DNA of 33,114 nucleotides from Spirochaetia bacterium (GCA_030041455.1 JASHNV010000144.1:1-33114); one strand, 5' to 3'. Shown: positions 7,803 to 16,234, counted from the first letter of the stretch. The notes: generated by a model not told the origin, from the letters alone. Translations and numbers: made by a program.

Positions 7803-8600
7803 ATGGCGAAAAACGAATCGAAGTCCCTGGGAGCGGCGAAGGACCGCGACCGGGCGCTCCTGCGGCTTGAGGATATCGGCAAATACTACGGAACCGTTCA
7901 CGCGCTTCGCGGCGTGAGCTTCTCGGTGAGCGAGGGGGAGGTCGTGGGCCTGATCGGCGACAACGGCGCCGGCAAGTCGACGCTCATCAAGATCGTATCG
8001 GGCGTCACGCCGAAGTCGAGCGGGTCCATCTTCTGGAAGGGCGAGGAGGTCGAGATCTCGTCGGTCAAGCTCGCGCGCCGGCTCGGCATCGAGACGGTCT
8101 ACCAGGACCGCGCCGTCGTCGGCTCGATGACGGTGGCGGAGAACATCTTCATGGGACGGGAGCTCGTGCGGCCGTTCCTCGGGGTCGTTCCCCGCCTCGA
8201 CCGCAAGCGCATGCGCGAGGAGGCCGGCCGCCTCGTGGTCGACTTGAAGCTGAACATTCCCACCGCCGACCATCTCGTTCGCTTCTGCTCGGGCGGCGAG
8301 ATGCAGGGCGTGGCGATCTCGCGCGCGATGCGCTTTCGCGCCTCGCTCGTCATCCTCGACGAGCCGACGACCGCCCTCGCGGTGAGCGGCGCCCAGCAGG
8401 TTCTCGACTTCATCCGGCGGCTGAAGCGGGAAAACATCGCCTGCATTTTCGTCACCCACAACCTCCACGACGTCTACGAGGTCGCCGACCGCTTCGTCGT
8501 CATGCTTCAGGGAAAGGTCGTGAGCGACGTGAAACGGGACGACACCACCGTCGAGGGGCTCGTCGGCCTGCAGCTTCCGAGGAGCGCGACGGGAGCCTAG
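7803..8600 (+). CDS. Sugar ABC transporter ATP-binding protein, single nucleotide-binding domain
   Basis: This 265-residue ATPase energises the importer. It has a single nucleotide-binding domain, unlike the roughly 500-residue double-domain RbsA/MglA proteins, which fits the FrcA branch. Visible motifs are Walker [10 protein letters not shown] (residues 52-60), the Q-loop Gln101, Walker B LVILDEP with catalytic Glu187, and switch His219 in VTHN. The ABC signature reads CSGGE at 162-166 instead of LSGGQ. The start is ATG 7803 with AGGGGG upstream; an earlier GTG at 7773 overlaps the permease stop but has a poorer ribosome-binding site. It is the last gene of the transport operon before a 134-base gap and the chemoreceptor gene. 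Confidence 0.92.
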   Translation: MAKNESKSLGAAKDRDRALLRLEDIGKYYGTVHALRGVSFSVSEGEVVGLIGDNGAGKSTLIKIVSGVTPKSSGSIFWKGEEVEISSVKLARRLGIETVYQDRAVVGSMTVAENIFMGRELVRPFLGVVPRLDRKRMREEAGRLVVDLKLNIPTADHLVRFCSGGEMQGVAISRAMRFRASLVILDEPTTALAVSGAQQVLDFIRRLKRENIACIFVTHNLHDVYEVADRFVVMLQGKVVSDVKRDDTTVEGLVGLQLPRSATGA

Positions 8601-8649
8601 CGCGCGACGGGGCTCAAGCGCGGGCGGCAGGCGGACCTCCTCGAAGAGA

Positions 8650-8665
8650 CGGCTCCGATGAGCCG
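8650..8665 (+). terminator. Short hairpin in the gap after the ABC ATPase gene
   Basis: CGGCTC (8650-8655) pairs with GAGCCG (8660-8665) around CGAT. It lies in the 134-base gap between the ATPase and chemoreceptor genes. No T-tract follows, so termination here is uncertain and the chemoreceptor could be co-transcribed with the transporter. Confidence 0.25.
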
Positions 8666-8734
8666 CGCGGCTACCCTGGGGCCGCTCCCTCGCCCGGAGG
8701 AGAGTCCCCGGAATCCCGGGAGAGGGATCGTGAG

Positions 8735-10600
8735 ATGAGTATTCGAGTGAAGCTTCTCGATCTGATAGCGCTTCTCGTGGCGGCGTTCGGCGTCTCGGTC
8801 GCGGCCTATTTCGTCATACGGGCGCCCCTCGCGAGAATCCAGGCGGAGCAGCAGACGCTGATCGGCCTTCGCTCGTCGATTCTCGACGAAATAGCGGCCG
8901 CGAACCAGCTTTCGACGGTGCAGTTCCAGACGCAGCTGCCCGTGTTCGAGAAAACGGTTGAGAGGACCGACTCCTACTTCGAGCGGGTGGGGAATCTCAA
9001 GGTGCTGCCGACTCTCTCCAAGCCGATTCGCGACGCCTTGAGCTCCATCGAGAGGCTGAAGCAGGTGCTCGACGAGAACCTGCAGTCCTTCAAGAGCGCC
9101 CTCCTCGCCGTCAACCGGGACGCGAGCGAGCTGTACGGGGGAGGGGGAAGCTCCGTGCGCGGCTCGGCGGGGGCTTTCGACCTCTTCCATCTCGCCATGG
9201 ACGAGGCGATGCGCCCGAACCGCGCGGGCGCCCGGACGATCTCGGACCTCGACGATTTCTCAAGCGGGCTCTACAGCATCAGCCAGGGCCTCCAGACGGC
9301 GGTCGTCGTGATCGACACGCAGAACGTCACCATCGCGAAGGAGATCGCGCTCGTCGAGCAGCGGAGCGCCGCCGTCGGGCTTTCGATCGTGATCGTGCTG
9401 ATCGCGATCACCGTCGCCGCGGCGTTTTTCATCGCGAACCGGATCGTGCGCTCGGTGCGCTCGATCGAGACGAGCGTCGCGGGAATGAGCGAGGGGGACC
9501 TCACGCGAAGCTTCGCGGTGGAGACGAGCGACGAGATCGGGAGGCTTTCGCGGAATCTCAATCGGTTCATCGCGGCGCTCGCCGGGTCGGTGGGGAGCGT
9601 GCAGGCGGCGAGCGCGGAGAACGTTCGGATGAAGGAAAGCCTCATCGTGACCACCGAGCAGACCTCCGCCTCGACGAACGAGATTGCCTCGAACGCGACC
9701 TCGATCGACCGGCAGATCTCGACGCTCGACGAGCGGCTGCTCTCGACGGGCGCGGCGGTGGCGGGCATCGCGGAGAGCGTCAAAGGCCTCGACGAGCAGA
9801 TTCACGAGCAGATGGCGATGGTGGAGGAGTCGACGGCGAGCGTGACGGAGATGATCGCCTCGATCGACAACGTGACCAAGATTGCCGAGCGTCGGCGCGA
9901 GGCGAGCGAGAAGCTCGTGAACACGGTGACGGTCGGCGGGGAGAAGATGACGGCGACCTTCGACGGGGTGCGCGCGATCAACGAGAGCGTCGACTCGATC
10001 AAGGAGATCACCGGGATCATCGAAGGCTTAAGCGCGCAGACGAACCTGCTCGCGATGAACGCCGCGATCGAGGCCGCGCACGCCGGAGAGGCGGGGCGGG
10101 GCTTCTCGGTAGTCGCCGACGAGATCCGCAAGCTCGCCGAGGCGAGCGCGGAGAACAGCCAGCAGATCAGCAAGATCCTGAAGGGCATCGTGGATCGCAT
10201 CAGCGAAGCGGGCGCCTCCGGCTCGCAGATGACGAGCGCCTTCGCCGAGATCGACCGGGAGGTCAAGGAGCTCTCGGAGTCGCTCGCCGAGATCTACGCG
10301 AGCATGAGCGAGCTCAGGAGCGGAGGCGACCAGATCCTCGGGGCGATGAGCGGGCTCTCCGACGCCTCGGTGAACGTGAAGAGCGGCTCGAGCTCGATCA
10401 ACGAGCATACCCAGGAGATCGGCGAGACGATGGCGAGCGTCCAGCGCGTCAGCGCCGAGGTACGAAGCGGCATGGGGGAGATCGGGCGGGGCATCAAGGA
10501 GATCTCCGCGGCCGTCGCGAACGTGCTGTCGATCGCCGAGCGGCTCGGCGCCCAGGGCGAGTCGCTGAACAACCAGATCACCAAGTTCAAGACGGCGTAG
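8735..10600 (+). CDS. Methyl-accepting chemotaxis protein
   Basis: This 621-residue transmembrane chemoreceptor has helix TM1 at about residues 8-29, a periplasmic region of about 180 residues, and TM2 at about 211-235 ([20 protein letters not shown]). A HAMP domain ([22 protein letters not shown]) and a long coiled-coil signalling domain follow. The diagnostic hairpin tip that contacts CheA and CheW is clear at about 428-465: [39 protein letters not shown], seen in two adjoining parts. The C-terminus (ITKFKTA) has no CheR-tethering pentapeptide. A strong GGGAGAGGG lies before the ATG. Its place directly after a sugar ABC operon suggests it may sense that sugar, perhaps through the binding protein; this is inferred from context only. 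Confidence 0.93.
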   Translation: MSIRVKLLDLIALLVAAFGVSVAAYFVIRAPLARIQAEQQTLIGLRSSILDEIAAANQLSTVQFQTQLPVFEKTVERTDSYFERVGNLKVLPTLSKPIRDALSSIERLKQVLDENLQSFKSALLAVNRDASELYGGGGSSVRGSAGAFDLFHLAMDEAMRPNRAGARTISDLDDFSSGLYSISQGLQTAVVVIDTQNVTIAKEIALVEQRSAAVGLSIVIVLIAITVAAAFFIANRIVRSVRSIETSVAGMSEGDLTRSFAVETSDEIGRLSRNLNRFIAALAGSVGSVQAASAENVRMKESLIVTTEQTSASTNEIASNATSIDRQISTLDERLLSTGAAVAGIAESVKGLDEQIHEQMAMVEESTASVTEMIASIDNVTKIAERRREASEKLVNTVTVGGEKMTATFDGVRAINESVDSIKEITGIIEGLSAQTNLLAMNAAIEAAHAGEAGRGFSVVADEIRKLAEASAENSQQISKILKGIVDRISEAGASGSQMTSAFAEIDREVKELSESLAEIYASMSELRSGGDQILGAMSGLSDASVNVKSGSSSINEHTQEIGETMASVQRVSAEVRSGMGEIGRGIKEISAAVANVLSIAERLGAQGESLNNQITKFKTA

Positions 10601-10619
10601 CGCGGCCCGGCGCTCGATG

Positions 10620-10628
10620 TGGTATAAT
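10620..10628 (+). promoter_or_regulatory. Extended -10 promoter for the glycosyltransferase-acyltransferase gene
   Basis: TGG directly before a perfect TATAAT (10623-10628) makes an extended -10 element. No -35 hexamer is seen, as is usual for this class. The start codon is 36 bases downstream, with AGGGAAG as ribosome-binding site. The same GTGGTATA core recurs at two other promoters in the window. Confidence 0.6.
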
Positions 10629-10663
10629 TTCGCCATTCGCGCCGTCCAGGGAAGCGGCAGAAC

Positions 10664-12517
10664 ATGGTACCGCACGATATCGTCTTACGGCTGGCTCTCC
10701 TCTTCGATCTCTATTTTCTCCTCGTGACGCTCTCGAACATTCGCTTCCTCAACAAGCACACCTTCCGTCCCGGGACGACGGACGAGGCGCCGCCGCGGGT
10801 TTCCGTGATCCTCCCGGTGCGGAACGAGGAGCGGCGCCTCAGGCCCTGCCTCGACTCCCTGCTCGCCCAGAGCTACGCCAATCTCGAGATCATCGCGGTG
10901 AACGACAATTCCGAGGACGGGACCGAGGCGATCCTCCGGGAGTACGCGCGGAGGAGTCCGAGGATCTCCGTCGTCGAGGGGTCGCCGCTTGAGCCCGGCT
11001 GGATCGGAAAGAGCTTCGCGTGCAAGCAGGGCGTCGACGCCGCGGCGGGCGATTTCCTGCTCTTCACCGACGCGGACACCGTTCACGGACCCGACAGCGT
11101 CGCGTGGGCCGTGCGAAACATCGTCGGTCACCGCGCCGGCTTTCTCTCGGCCTACGTCAGGCAGCGCCTCGGGAGCCTCGGAGAGCTGCTCGTCGTGCCC
11201 GTGATCTACATCATGACCGCGCTCCTGCTCCCGCTCGGCTTGATTCCGCGGCGGAACTCGAGCCTGTTCTCCTTCGCGATCGGGCAATTCATCATCTGCC
11301 GGAACGACTCGCTGCACGCCATCGGGGACTACGAGCGGTTCAAGGGCTCGGCGGTCGACGATATCTCCATGGCGCGCGAGATGAAGCGCGCCGGCTACAA
11401 GACGATCTTTCTCGACGCCCAGGGCTATGTCTCCTGCCGGATGTACTCCGGCTTCGCCGGAGCGTTCCGCGGGATCGGCAAGAGCCTGTTCGCGGCGGTC
11501 GGGTCGAGCCTCGTCGTTCTCGTCGGTCTCATGGGCGTGATCCTGATCGCGGTCGAGTATCCGGTCTTCACCGCGCTCAGCGGGGTCTTGGGCGGGCAGC
11601 CGGTCGTCTCGCCGAGGATCGTTCCCGTGCTCCTCTTCGCGCTCGTATGGGGCATGAAGCTCGCCAACCGGCGCATGCCGCTTCTCGCGATCGCGGTGTA
11701 CCCCTTCACCTTTTTCATTCTCGTCCTGATCGGCCTGTACTCGGCGGTCATGACCGGCATCGGCCCGGGTCTCGATTGGAAGGGACGGCTCGTGACCGCG
11801 ACGGCGCGGACGGACGCCCCTCTCGACGGCCGGCCGATCGTCGACGTTTCCCCGTTGTTCCAGCTCGCGGCGGGTGTCGTGTTCCTCTCCACCCTCGCGC
11901 TCGTCTACCTCGTCGCGCGGATCCTGTACCGGATCCAGATCGAGGGGCGCGAGCGCCTCGCGCCCGCGGGCCGCAGGCGCTTCCTCGTCTCGAACCACGT
12001 TCTCTACCTCGACGCCGCGATGGTCGCCTGCGCGATCCATCCCCGCAAGACCTTCTTCTCGGCGCTCGAAGAGACGTTTTCGATACCCTTCGTCGGCACC
12101 TATATCCGCCTGCTCGGCGCCTTCCCGCTTCCCGAGCGCGACGCGCTTCGCGCGATCGAGGCGCCCGTGAGGCGCATGTTCGCGATGGGGCGATTCGTGC
12201 ACTTTTTCCCGGAAGGAGCGCTCAGCCTCGGAAGCCAGGAGATCAAGCCCTTCAAGCTCGGCGTGTTTCTCCTCGCGACGCGCTTCGACGCGCTCGTGAC
12301 GCCGGTGACCTTCGCCCTCCTCGGCGTGCGAAACGGCCGGCCTGAGAAAGTCAAGGTGATTATCGAAGAGCCGATCGATCCCCGCGACTATCTGCGTCGC
12401 TCGCGCGCCTCCGAGGCGATCCGCGCGATGGCGAGCGACGCCCGCCGATCGATGCAGCGGACGATCGACGCCGCCCGCGCGAAAGCCGCTCCGGCGCTCA
12501 GGAGCGCTTCGCGGTGA
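10664..12517 (+). CDS. Fusion of a GT2 glycosyltransferase with a PlsC-type acyltransferase
   Basis: This is a two-enzyme protein of 617 residues. Residues 1-370 are a family-2 glycosyltransferase with VSVILPVRNEERRLRPCL, VNDNSEDGT, the metal/sugar-nucleotide motif TDADT (D136, D138) and a late DDISMAREMKRAGY acceptor region. Membrane helices follow at about 280-370 and 400-425. This arrangement resembles CruC/CrtQ-like lipid and carotenoid glucosyltransferases. Residues 430-617 are a 1-acylglycerol-phosphate-type acyltransferase with the HX4D motif NHVLYLD (H445, D450) and FPEG (515-518). The natural reading is glycosylation followed by acylation of one lipid acceptor, as done by the separate CruC and CruD or CrtQ and CrtO enzymes. 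The acceptor is unknown and no carotenoid genes are visible. The 3' end overlaps the convergent MBL gene by 20 bases. Confidence 0.85.
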   Translation: MVPHDIVLRLALLFDLYFLLVTLSNIRFLNKHTFRPGTTDEAPPRVSVILPVRNEERRLRPCLDSLLAQSYANLEIIAVNDNSEDGTEAILREYARRSPRISVVEGSPLEPGWIGKSFACKQGVDAAAGDFLLFTDADTVHGPDSVAWAVRNIVGHRAGFLSAYVRQRLGSLGELLVVPVIYIMTALLLPLGLIPRRNSSLFSFAIGQFIICRNDSLHAIGDYERFKGSAVDDISMAREMKRAGYKTIFLDAQGYVSCRMYSGFAGAFRGIGKSLFAAVGSSLVVLVGLMGVILIAVEYPVFTALSGVLGGQPVVSPRIVPVLLFALVWGMKLANRRMPLLAIAVYPFTFFILVLIGLYSAVMTGIGPGLDWKGRLVTATARTDAPLDGRPIVDVSPLFQLAAGVVFLSTLALVYLVARILYRIQIEGRERLAPAGRRRFLVSNHVLYLDAAMVACAIHPRKTFFSALEETFSIPFVGTYIRLLGAFPLPERDALRAIEAPVRRMFAMGRFVHFFPEGALSLGSQEIKPFKLGVFLLATRFDALVTPVTFALLGVRNGRPEKVKVIIEEPIDPRDYLRRSRASEAIRAMASDARRSMQRTIDAARAKAAPALRSASR

Positions 12518-13145
12518 GGACCATGGCGCGCTCGCCGAGAAGGCCTGAGAACGTGTCGCCCGCGCGCTTTCCCCCGAGTATCGCGCCGAAATGGATGGGA
12601 ATGGCGAGCGAGCCGCCCATCGCGTCGAGCGCGCGAGCGGCTTGGGCCGGGTTCATGGTGACAAGCCCTCCGATCGGGAGGAAGGCGATGTCGGGCGAAA
12701 GGCCCGCCATCTCCGGTATCTCGTCGGTATCGCCCGCGTGGTAGATTTTCAGGCCGTCGAGCTCGAGGAGGTACCCTACCCACCGCTTCGACCGGGAATG
12801 GAAGCGCTTCGCGACGTTATAGGCCGCCACCGCGGAGACCTTGATGCCCTGGATCACGGCCGTTTCCCCGATGGAGATTCGTCGAAGGCCGTCGCCCTCC
12901 ATCGAGGCCGGTCCGACGACCGGGACCTCCCCGACGCGAAGTCCCGCGACCGCCTTTCGGTCGTAGTGGTCGCCGTGAGGATGGGTGATGAGGATGAGAC
13001 CGACGGGGCCAGCGCTCGCCGGCACGTGGAAAGGGTCGATGAACACGACCGTGCCGGAGCGCGGCGATAGGCGCACCGCCGACTGGCCGAACCACGTGAC
13101 GTGGTCGGCGACGTAGCTCTTCAGCGTGTCAAGTTTGTCGGTCAT
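12498..13145 (-). CDS. MBL-fold metal-dependent hydrolase (UlaG/UPF0173-like)
   Basis: This 215-residue metallo-beta-lactamase-fold protein has the metal-binding motif HPHGDH at residues 55-60, preceded by VVFIDPFHVP and followed by the metal ligand Asp in YHAGDTDEIPE and a late His in IPIHFGA. The short size and the opening VTWFGQSAVRLS match the UlaG-like/UPF0173 branch, which hydrolyses small phosphorylated lactones or remains uncharacterised. The substrate cannot be read from sequence. It is cytoplasmic, with no signal peptide. A -10-like TAAAAT lies only 11 bases before the ATG and no clear ribosome-binding site is present. It runs tail-to-tail into the glycosyltransferase-acyltransferase gene with a 20-base overlap. 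Confidence 0.85.
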   Translation of the reverse strand: MTDKLDTLKSYVADHVTWFGQSAVRLSPRSGTVVFIDPFHVPASAGPVGLILITHPHGDHYDRKAVAGLRVGEVPVVGPASMEGDGLRRISIGETAVIQGIKVSAVAAYNVAKRFHSRSKRWVGYLLELDGLKIYHAGDTDEIPEMAGLSPDIAFLPIGGLVTMNPAQAARALDAMGGSLAIPIHFGAILGGKRAGDTFSGLLGERAMVLTAKRS

Positions 13146-13156
13146 CCGTCTGCGAC

Positions 13157-13162
13157 ATTTTA
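13157..13162 (-). promoter_or_regulatory. Candidate -10 box for the MBL hydrolase
   Basis: On the minus strand TAAAAT ends 11 bases before the ATG at 13145. It would give a leader of only about five bases. No -35 box or Shine-Dalgarno is evident, so this is another near-leaderless arrangement. Confidence 0.3.
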
Positions 13163-13207
13163 CCCGGCGGCTGCCGCCCCCCGAGGGAAAGACGGCGCCG
13201 CTTCCGG

Positions 13208-13233
13208 GAGGACGATGTTCCGGGGTCGTCCTC
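13208..13233 (-). terminator. Hairpin downstream of the RRM/basic-protein pair
   Basis: GAGGACGA (13208-13215) and TCGTCCTC (13226-13233) form a perfect 8-bp stem with a 10-nt loop, 57 bases after the stop of the small basic protein on the minus strand. No T-tract follows, so termination is tentative. Confidence 0.3.
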
Positions 13234-13289
13234 TCGCCCCACCTGAGGAAGAAAACAATCGACCTGCTGGCTTTCGAACAACTAGCCGC

Positions 13290-13430
13290 CTACGGTGTCC
13301 CTTCGGCGGCGGGATCGTTGTCAATCTTTGGCTGGTCTTTCTGGAAACGCTTTGCCCGCTTAGCTTCCTGCTTCTTTTGCCGTTCGACTTCGCGTCTGCG
13401 CTTTTCTGCGCCGTAATTCGGCCGCCCCAA
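13290..13430 (-). CDS. Small highly basic protein (46 aa) downstream of the RRM protein
   Basis: A TTG start at 13430 gives MGRPNYGAEKRRREVERQKK followed by further Lys/Arg/Gln-rich helix and an acidic-proline tail ending EGTP. A ribosome-binding site (AGGGG) lies about eight bases upstream, overlapping the stop codon of the RRM gene. Small charged proteins starting in this way are, from my recollection of the family, often found next to bacterial RRM genes; I cannot confirm it here. The predicted structure is one long charged helix, plausible for RNA binding. It would be translated from the same transcript as the RRM gene. No enzymatic motif is present and the function is unknown. Confidence 0.6.
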   Translation of the reverse strand: MGRPNYGAEKRRREVERQKKQEAKRAKRFQKDQPKIDNDPAAEGTP

Positions 13431-13441
13431 CCCGCAGTCCC

Positions 13442-13726
13442 CTAATAACGGTCGTTCGATCGGGGTCTGCTGCTGCGCTCTTTGTCCTGAGCCTCGTTGA
13501 CTCGCAACTGGCGACCGTCCAGCTCGACGCCGTTCAGCGCGCTGATCGCGGCTTTCGCGGCGTCGCTCGATTCCATTTCCACAAACGCGAAGCCTCGCGC
13601 CCGCCCGGTCATCCGATCGGTGATGATGTTGACGGACGTCACCTTTCCGTACTGGGCGAACAACTGTTCCAGACTGCTGGATTCAGTGTCGTAGCTGAGG
13701 TTGCCGACATACAACTTGTTGGCCAT
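13442..13726 (-). CDS. RNA-binding protein with one RRM domain
   Basis: This 94-residue protein is almost entirely one RNA recognition motif. RNP2 is LYVGNL (residues 5-10) and RNP1 is RGFAFVEM (about 44-51), with the expected beta-alpha-beta spacing. A short Arg/Ser-rich tail (SSRPRSNDRY) follows. Bacterial proteins of this type resemble cyanobacterial Rbp proteins and bind single-stranded RNA, sometimes in the cold. GAGGGAC lies upstream of the ATG. Codon use differs from neighbouring genes: more TTG, CAG, CAA, AAA and GAA and a less extreme third-position G+C. Together with the A/T-richer flanks this hints at horizontal acquisition. The small basic protein follows within 12 bases. Confidence 0.93.
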   Translation of the reverse strand: MANKLYVGNLSYDTESSSLEQLFAQYGKVTSVNIITDRMTGRARGFAFVEMESSDAAKAAISALNGVELDGRQLRVNEAQDKERSSRPRSNDRY

Positions 13727-13873
13727 TCAATGTCCCTCGGGGTTCGTGACCCCAAATTCCTTGTTTTTCCTGGAGCTTATCAACGACAAACTAATCATGT
13801 TCGCTCTTGAGGGCTAACACATTCATGCAGCCGACGCTCCGCGCAGGCGCGGCATGCCAAACTACAAGCCAGT
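13727..13873. other. Compositionally distinct spacer with attC-like features
   Basis: This spacer between the RRM gene and srkA is less G+C-rich than its surroundings. It holds GGCTAAC (13812-13818), an internal CCGCGC-AG-GCGCGG hairpin and, just beyond at 13890-13897, GTTGTAGC. That spacing of about 85 bases and the near-complementary ends recall an integron attC site, but the right end is imperfect. No integrase is present. I give this only as a possible vestige. Confidence 0.2.
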
Positions 13874-13904
13874 CCCCGAAGCATATCACGTTGTAGCGTC
13901 GGGG
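13874..13904 (-). terminator. Hairpin immediately after the srkA stop
   Basis: CCCCGA (13874-13879) and TCGGGG (13899-13904) pair around a 19-nt loop, directly after the srkA stop codon on the minus strand. There is no T-tract. The stem is short and the loop long, so this is weak support for termination. Confidence 0.25.
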
Positions 13905-14891
13905 TCAAGAGGCGACTACGTCGGCTTGATCCCTCATATCCTCGATCTCTTTCATCCAGAAGGCGGCGGTTCCCCAGTCGGGGTAGGCGGCGTGGAAGTG
14001 CCGGTCGCCCCGCTGACGCGCGCACCACGCGAGAAAATAGAGCATTCGCATGAAACGGAGAGGCTCGATGAGCCCCAAGGTCGAGCGGTCGAAGGGCATG
14101 AACTCCTCGTAGCCCTCGAGGATCATCGCGAGCTCCCCGGCGCAATCGCCCATGCGGCCGGGAAGGAGGAGCCAGAGATCCTGGACCGGCGGCCCGGTCA
14201 TCATGTCGTCGAAGTCGATCAGGAGCAGCCCCTCTTCGCCCCTCGAGAGGATATTTCCGCGGTGGCAGTCGCCGTGGATCCGCTGGACCGCCGCGCCGCG
14301 AAATTGCGGCGCGATCCGATCGAGGACCGTCCTCGCGACCGAGAAAAACTCCTCTCGTACGTCGGGGTGAACCGCGTCGCTCGCCTCGAGCTCGCTCAAG
14401 AAGGCCGCGGAGGAGGCCTCGGGGCTGCAGAGAAGGCGATGGTGCGCCGCGCGCGCGGCGCCGACCGCGTGGAGACGGCCGACGAGGCTCCCGAGCCTGC
14501 GCCAGTCCTCCGGGGTCTCCGCGTCGAAATTGCGTCCGGCGCGCTTCGGATAGAGCGAAAAGAGGTATTCCGTCTCCCGGTCGTCTCCCGAGGCGCTCGT
14601 CGCGTGGAGGGTTCGTCCGCCCGCGCCCGGGATGGGCGCAACGACCGGCAGCTCGGCGGCGGCGCAGTCGCCGACGAACTCGTGCTCCTCGAGGATCGCG
14701 TCGACCGTCCAGCGGCCGGGCCGATAGAACTTGACGACGTACGGAAGGCCGTCCTCGTCCGCGACGCCGTACACGCGGTTCACGTAGCTCGGGTAGGCGG
14801 TAAGCGCGCCGTCGAGGCGAATATGGAGGGTCTCCTCCACCGCCTTCGAGACGACGAAGGGCGTGAGCGGATCGAAAGCGCCGGATTCCAT
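13905..14891 (-). CDS. srkA: SrkA/YihE-type stress-response Ser/Thr kinase (APH fold)
   Basis: The protein has 328 residues, the same length as E. coli SrkA (YihE), a eukaryotic-like kinase that limits stress-induced cell death. Shared landmarks are YPSYVNRVYGV near residue 33, VVKFYRPGRWT (Lys54, 52-62), ILEEHEFV, the catalytic loop HGDCHRGN (206-213), LIDFDDM with the metal Asp (225-229), and VQDLWLLLPG, YEEF and GLIEPLRFMRMLYFLAW towards the C-terminus. I use ATG 14891 because conserved sequence begins there; a longer frame reaches 15083 but crosses the putative ldhA promoter. No Shine-Dalgarno is present, and an extended -10 box lies seven bases before the ATG, suggesting a leaderless mRNA. 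Confidence 0.9.
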   Translation of the reverse strand: MESGAFDPLTPFVVSKAVEETLHIRLDGALTAYPSYVNRVYGVADEDGLPYVVKFYRPGRWTVDAILEEHEFVGDCAAAELPVVAPIPGAGGRTLHATSASGDDRETEYLFSLYPKRAGRNFDAETPEDWRRLGSLVGRLHAVGAARAAHHRLLCSPEASSAAFLSELEASDAVHPDVREEFFSVARTVLDRIAPQFRGAAVQRIHGDCHRGNILSRGEEGLLLIDFDDMMTGPPVQDLWLLLPGRMGDCAGELAMILEGYEEFMPFDRSTLGLIEPLRFMRMLYFLAWCARQRGDRHFHAAYPDWGTAAFWMKEIEDMRDQADVVAS

Positions 14892-14897
14892 TGGGCG

Positions 14898-14906
14898 AGG
14901 GTAGCA
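14898..14906 (-). promoter_or_regulatory. Extended -10 element of srkA
   Basis: On the minus strand TGC-TACCCT ends seven bases before the srkA ATG, placing the likely transcription start on or next to the start codon. The hexamer is a weak match to TATAAT but keeps T1, A2 and T6. The promoter is tentative. Confidence 0.3.
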
Positions 14907-15054
14907 TGGAGGCGAAGAGCCCGCAATCGCGGCTTGCCCGGAAGGCCGGTCCCGGGCGCGGGGAGACGGAACCAGGTCCCTTGGTTCCGATGGCGCCTCA
15001 CGCACGTTCGGCCGAGGAGTCTCGCGGGCGCCGGTTGGCATCACGGCTCCCCGC

Positions 15055-15063
15055 TGGTATGAT
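15055..15063 (+). promoter_or_regulatory. Extended -10 promoter of ldhA
   Basis: TGG-TATGAT (15055-15063) is a good extended -10 element about 115 bases before the ldhA start codon. No -35 hexamer is obvious. The start would lie near 15070, giving a leader of about 110 bases. Confidence 0.5.
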
Positions 15064-15178
15064 GCCGCGGCGGGAGGGTCCATGGCGGGCCGCGTCTTCG
15101 GACCGCCCGACTTTGAGTCGGCGCTTTCGCGGGCCGACGACCAGCCGGCAGGCGCCGGGCCCCGAGGAGCGTACGCCC

Positions 15179-16177
15179 TTGAGTCGGATTTGCGTGGCTT
15201 TTTTCGACGCGAAGCCCTATGACATCCAAACGTTCGACCCGATTCGACCCGACGGGTGGGACTTTCGGTACTTTCGCGAGCATCTCACGGCGAACACCGT
15301 CGGGCTCGCGACCGGATTCGACGCGGTTTGCGTCTTCGTCAACGACCGGCTCGACGCCGAGGTGATCGAACGGCTCCGCGGCGGGGGAACTCGCCTCGTC
15401 GCCCTCCGGTGCGCGGGCTACAACAACGTCGACCTCCCGGCGGCGAGAGGGAGGATTCGCGTGGCCCGCGTTCCCTCCTACTCTCCGCACTCGGTCGCCG
15501 AGCACGCCGTCGCGCTCATGCTCGGCCTCAACCGCAAGACCCACCGCGCCTATTACCGTATTCGGGACAACAATTTCAACATCAACGGCCTGCTCGGCTT
15601 CGATATGTTCGGCAAGACCGCCGGCATCGTCGGCACCGGCCGGATCGGAGCGTGCCTCGCGACGATTCTCAAGGGCTTCGGCATGAAGGTTCTCGCCTTC
15701 GACTCGTTTCCCGCCGCGGAGCTCGCGGAATCCGTCGGATTCGAGTACGTGACGCTCGATCAGCTCTACGGGCAATCCCACATCATCTCCCTCCATTGCC
15801 CCTTGACCCCCGAGACCTATCACCTGATCGACGAGCGAAGCCTCGCGAAGATGAGGCCCGACGTCATGATCGTCAACACGAGCCGCGGCCAGCTCGTCGA
15901 CACCAAGGCGCTCATCCGCGCGCTGAAGACGCGGCGGGTGGGCTACGCCGGCCTGGACGTCTACGAGGAGGAGGCCGACTACTTCTTCGAGGACCTGTCG
16001 GGCTCGACGATCGCCGACGACGCGCTTGCCCGCTTGATGACCTTCAACAACGTGCTGATCACGTCGCACCAGGCCTTTTTCACCGAGGAGGCGCTCTTGA
16101 ACATCGCGACGACCACCGTCGAGAACATCGCGGCCTTTTTCGAAGATCGGGAGCTCGTGAACGAGATCGCGGGATGA
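15179..16177 (+). CDS. ldhA: D-lactate dehydrogenase (NAD-dependent, fermentative)
   Basis: This 332-residue D-2-hydroxyacid dehydrogenase closely follows E. coli LdhA, which reduces pyruvate to D-lactate with NADH. Matching segments are FFDAKPYD, AVCVFVND, ALRCAGYNNVDLPAA, VPSYSPHSVAEHAVALMLGL, the Rossmann loop GIVGTGRIG, ISLHCPLTPETYHLID, VNTSRGQLVDT (catalytic Arg), GLDVYEEEADYFFEDLSG (catalytic Glu) and ITSHQAFFTEEALLNI (catalytic His). I chose TTG 15179 because GAGGAG lies nine bases upstream and the family sequence begins at once. The longer open frame to 14891 crosses the promoter and lacks homology. The protein is cytoplasmic and should complement adhE in NADH reoxidation. Confidence 0.94.
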   Translation: MSRICVAFFDAKPYDIQTFDPIRPDGWDFRYFREHLTANTVGLATGFDAVCVFVNDRLDAEVIERLRGGGTRLVALRCAGYNNVDLPAARGRIRVARVPSYSPHSVAEHAVALMLGLNRKTHRAYYRIRDNNFNINGLLGFDMFGKTAGIVGTGRIGACLATILKGFGMKVLAFDSFPAAELAESVGFEYVTLDQLYGQSHIISLHCPLTPETYHLIDERSLAKMRPDVMIVNTSRGQLVDTKALIRALKTRRVGYAGLDVYEEEADYFFEDLSGSTIADDALARLMTFNNVLITSHQAFFTEEALLNIATTTVENIAAFFEDRELVNEIAG

Positions 16178-16234
16178 TTTTTTGCGCGCCGTCGCGGCGG
16201 GGATCCGGGGCTCGACGGCGCGGGAGTGCGGAGG

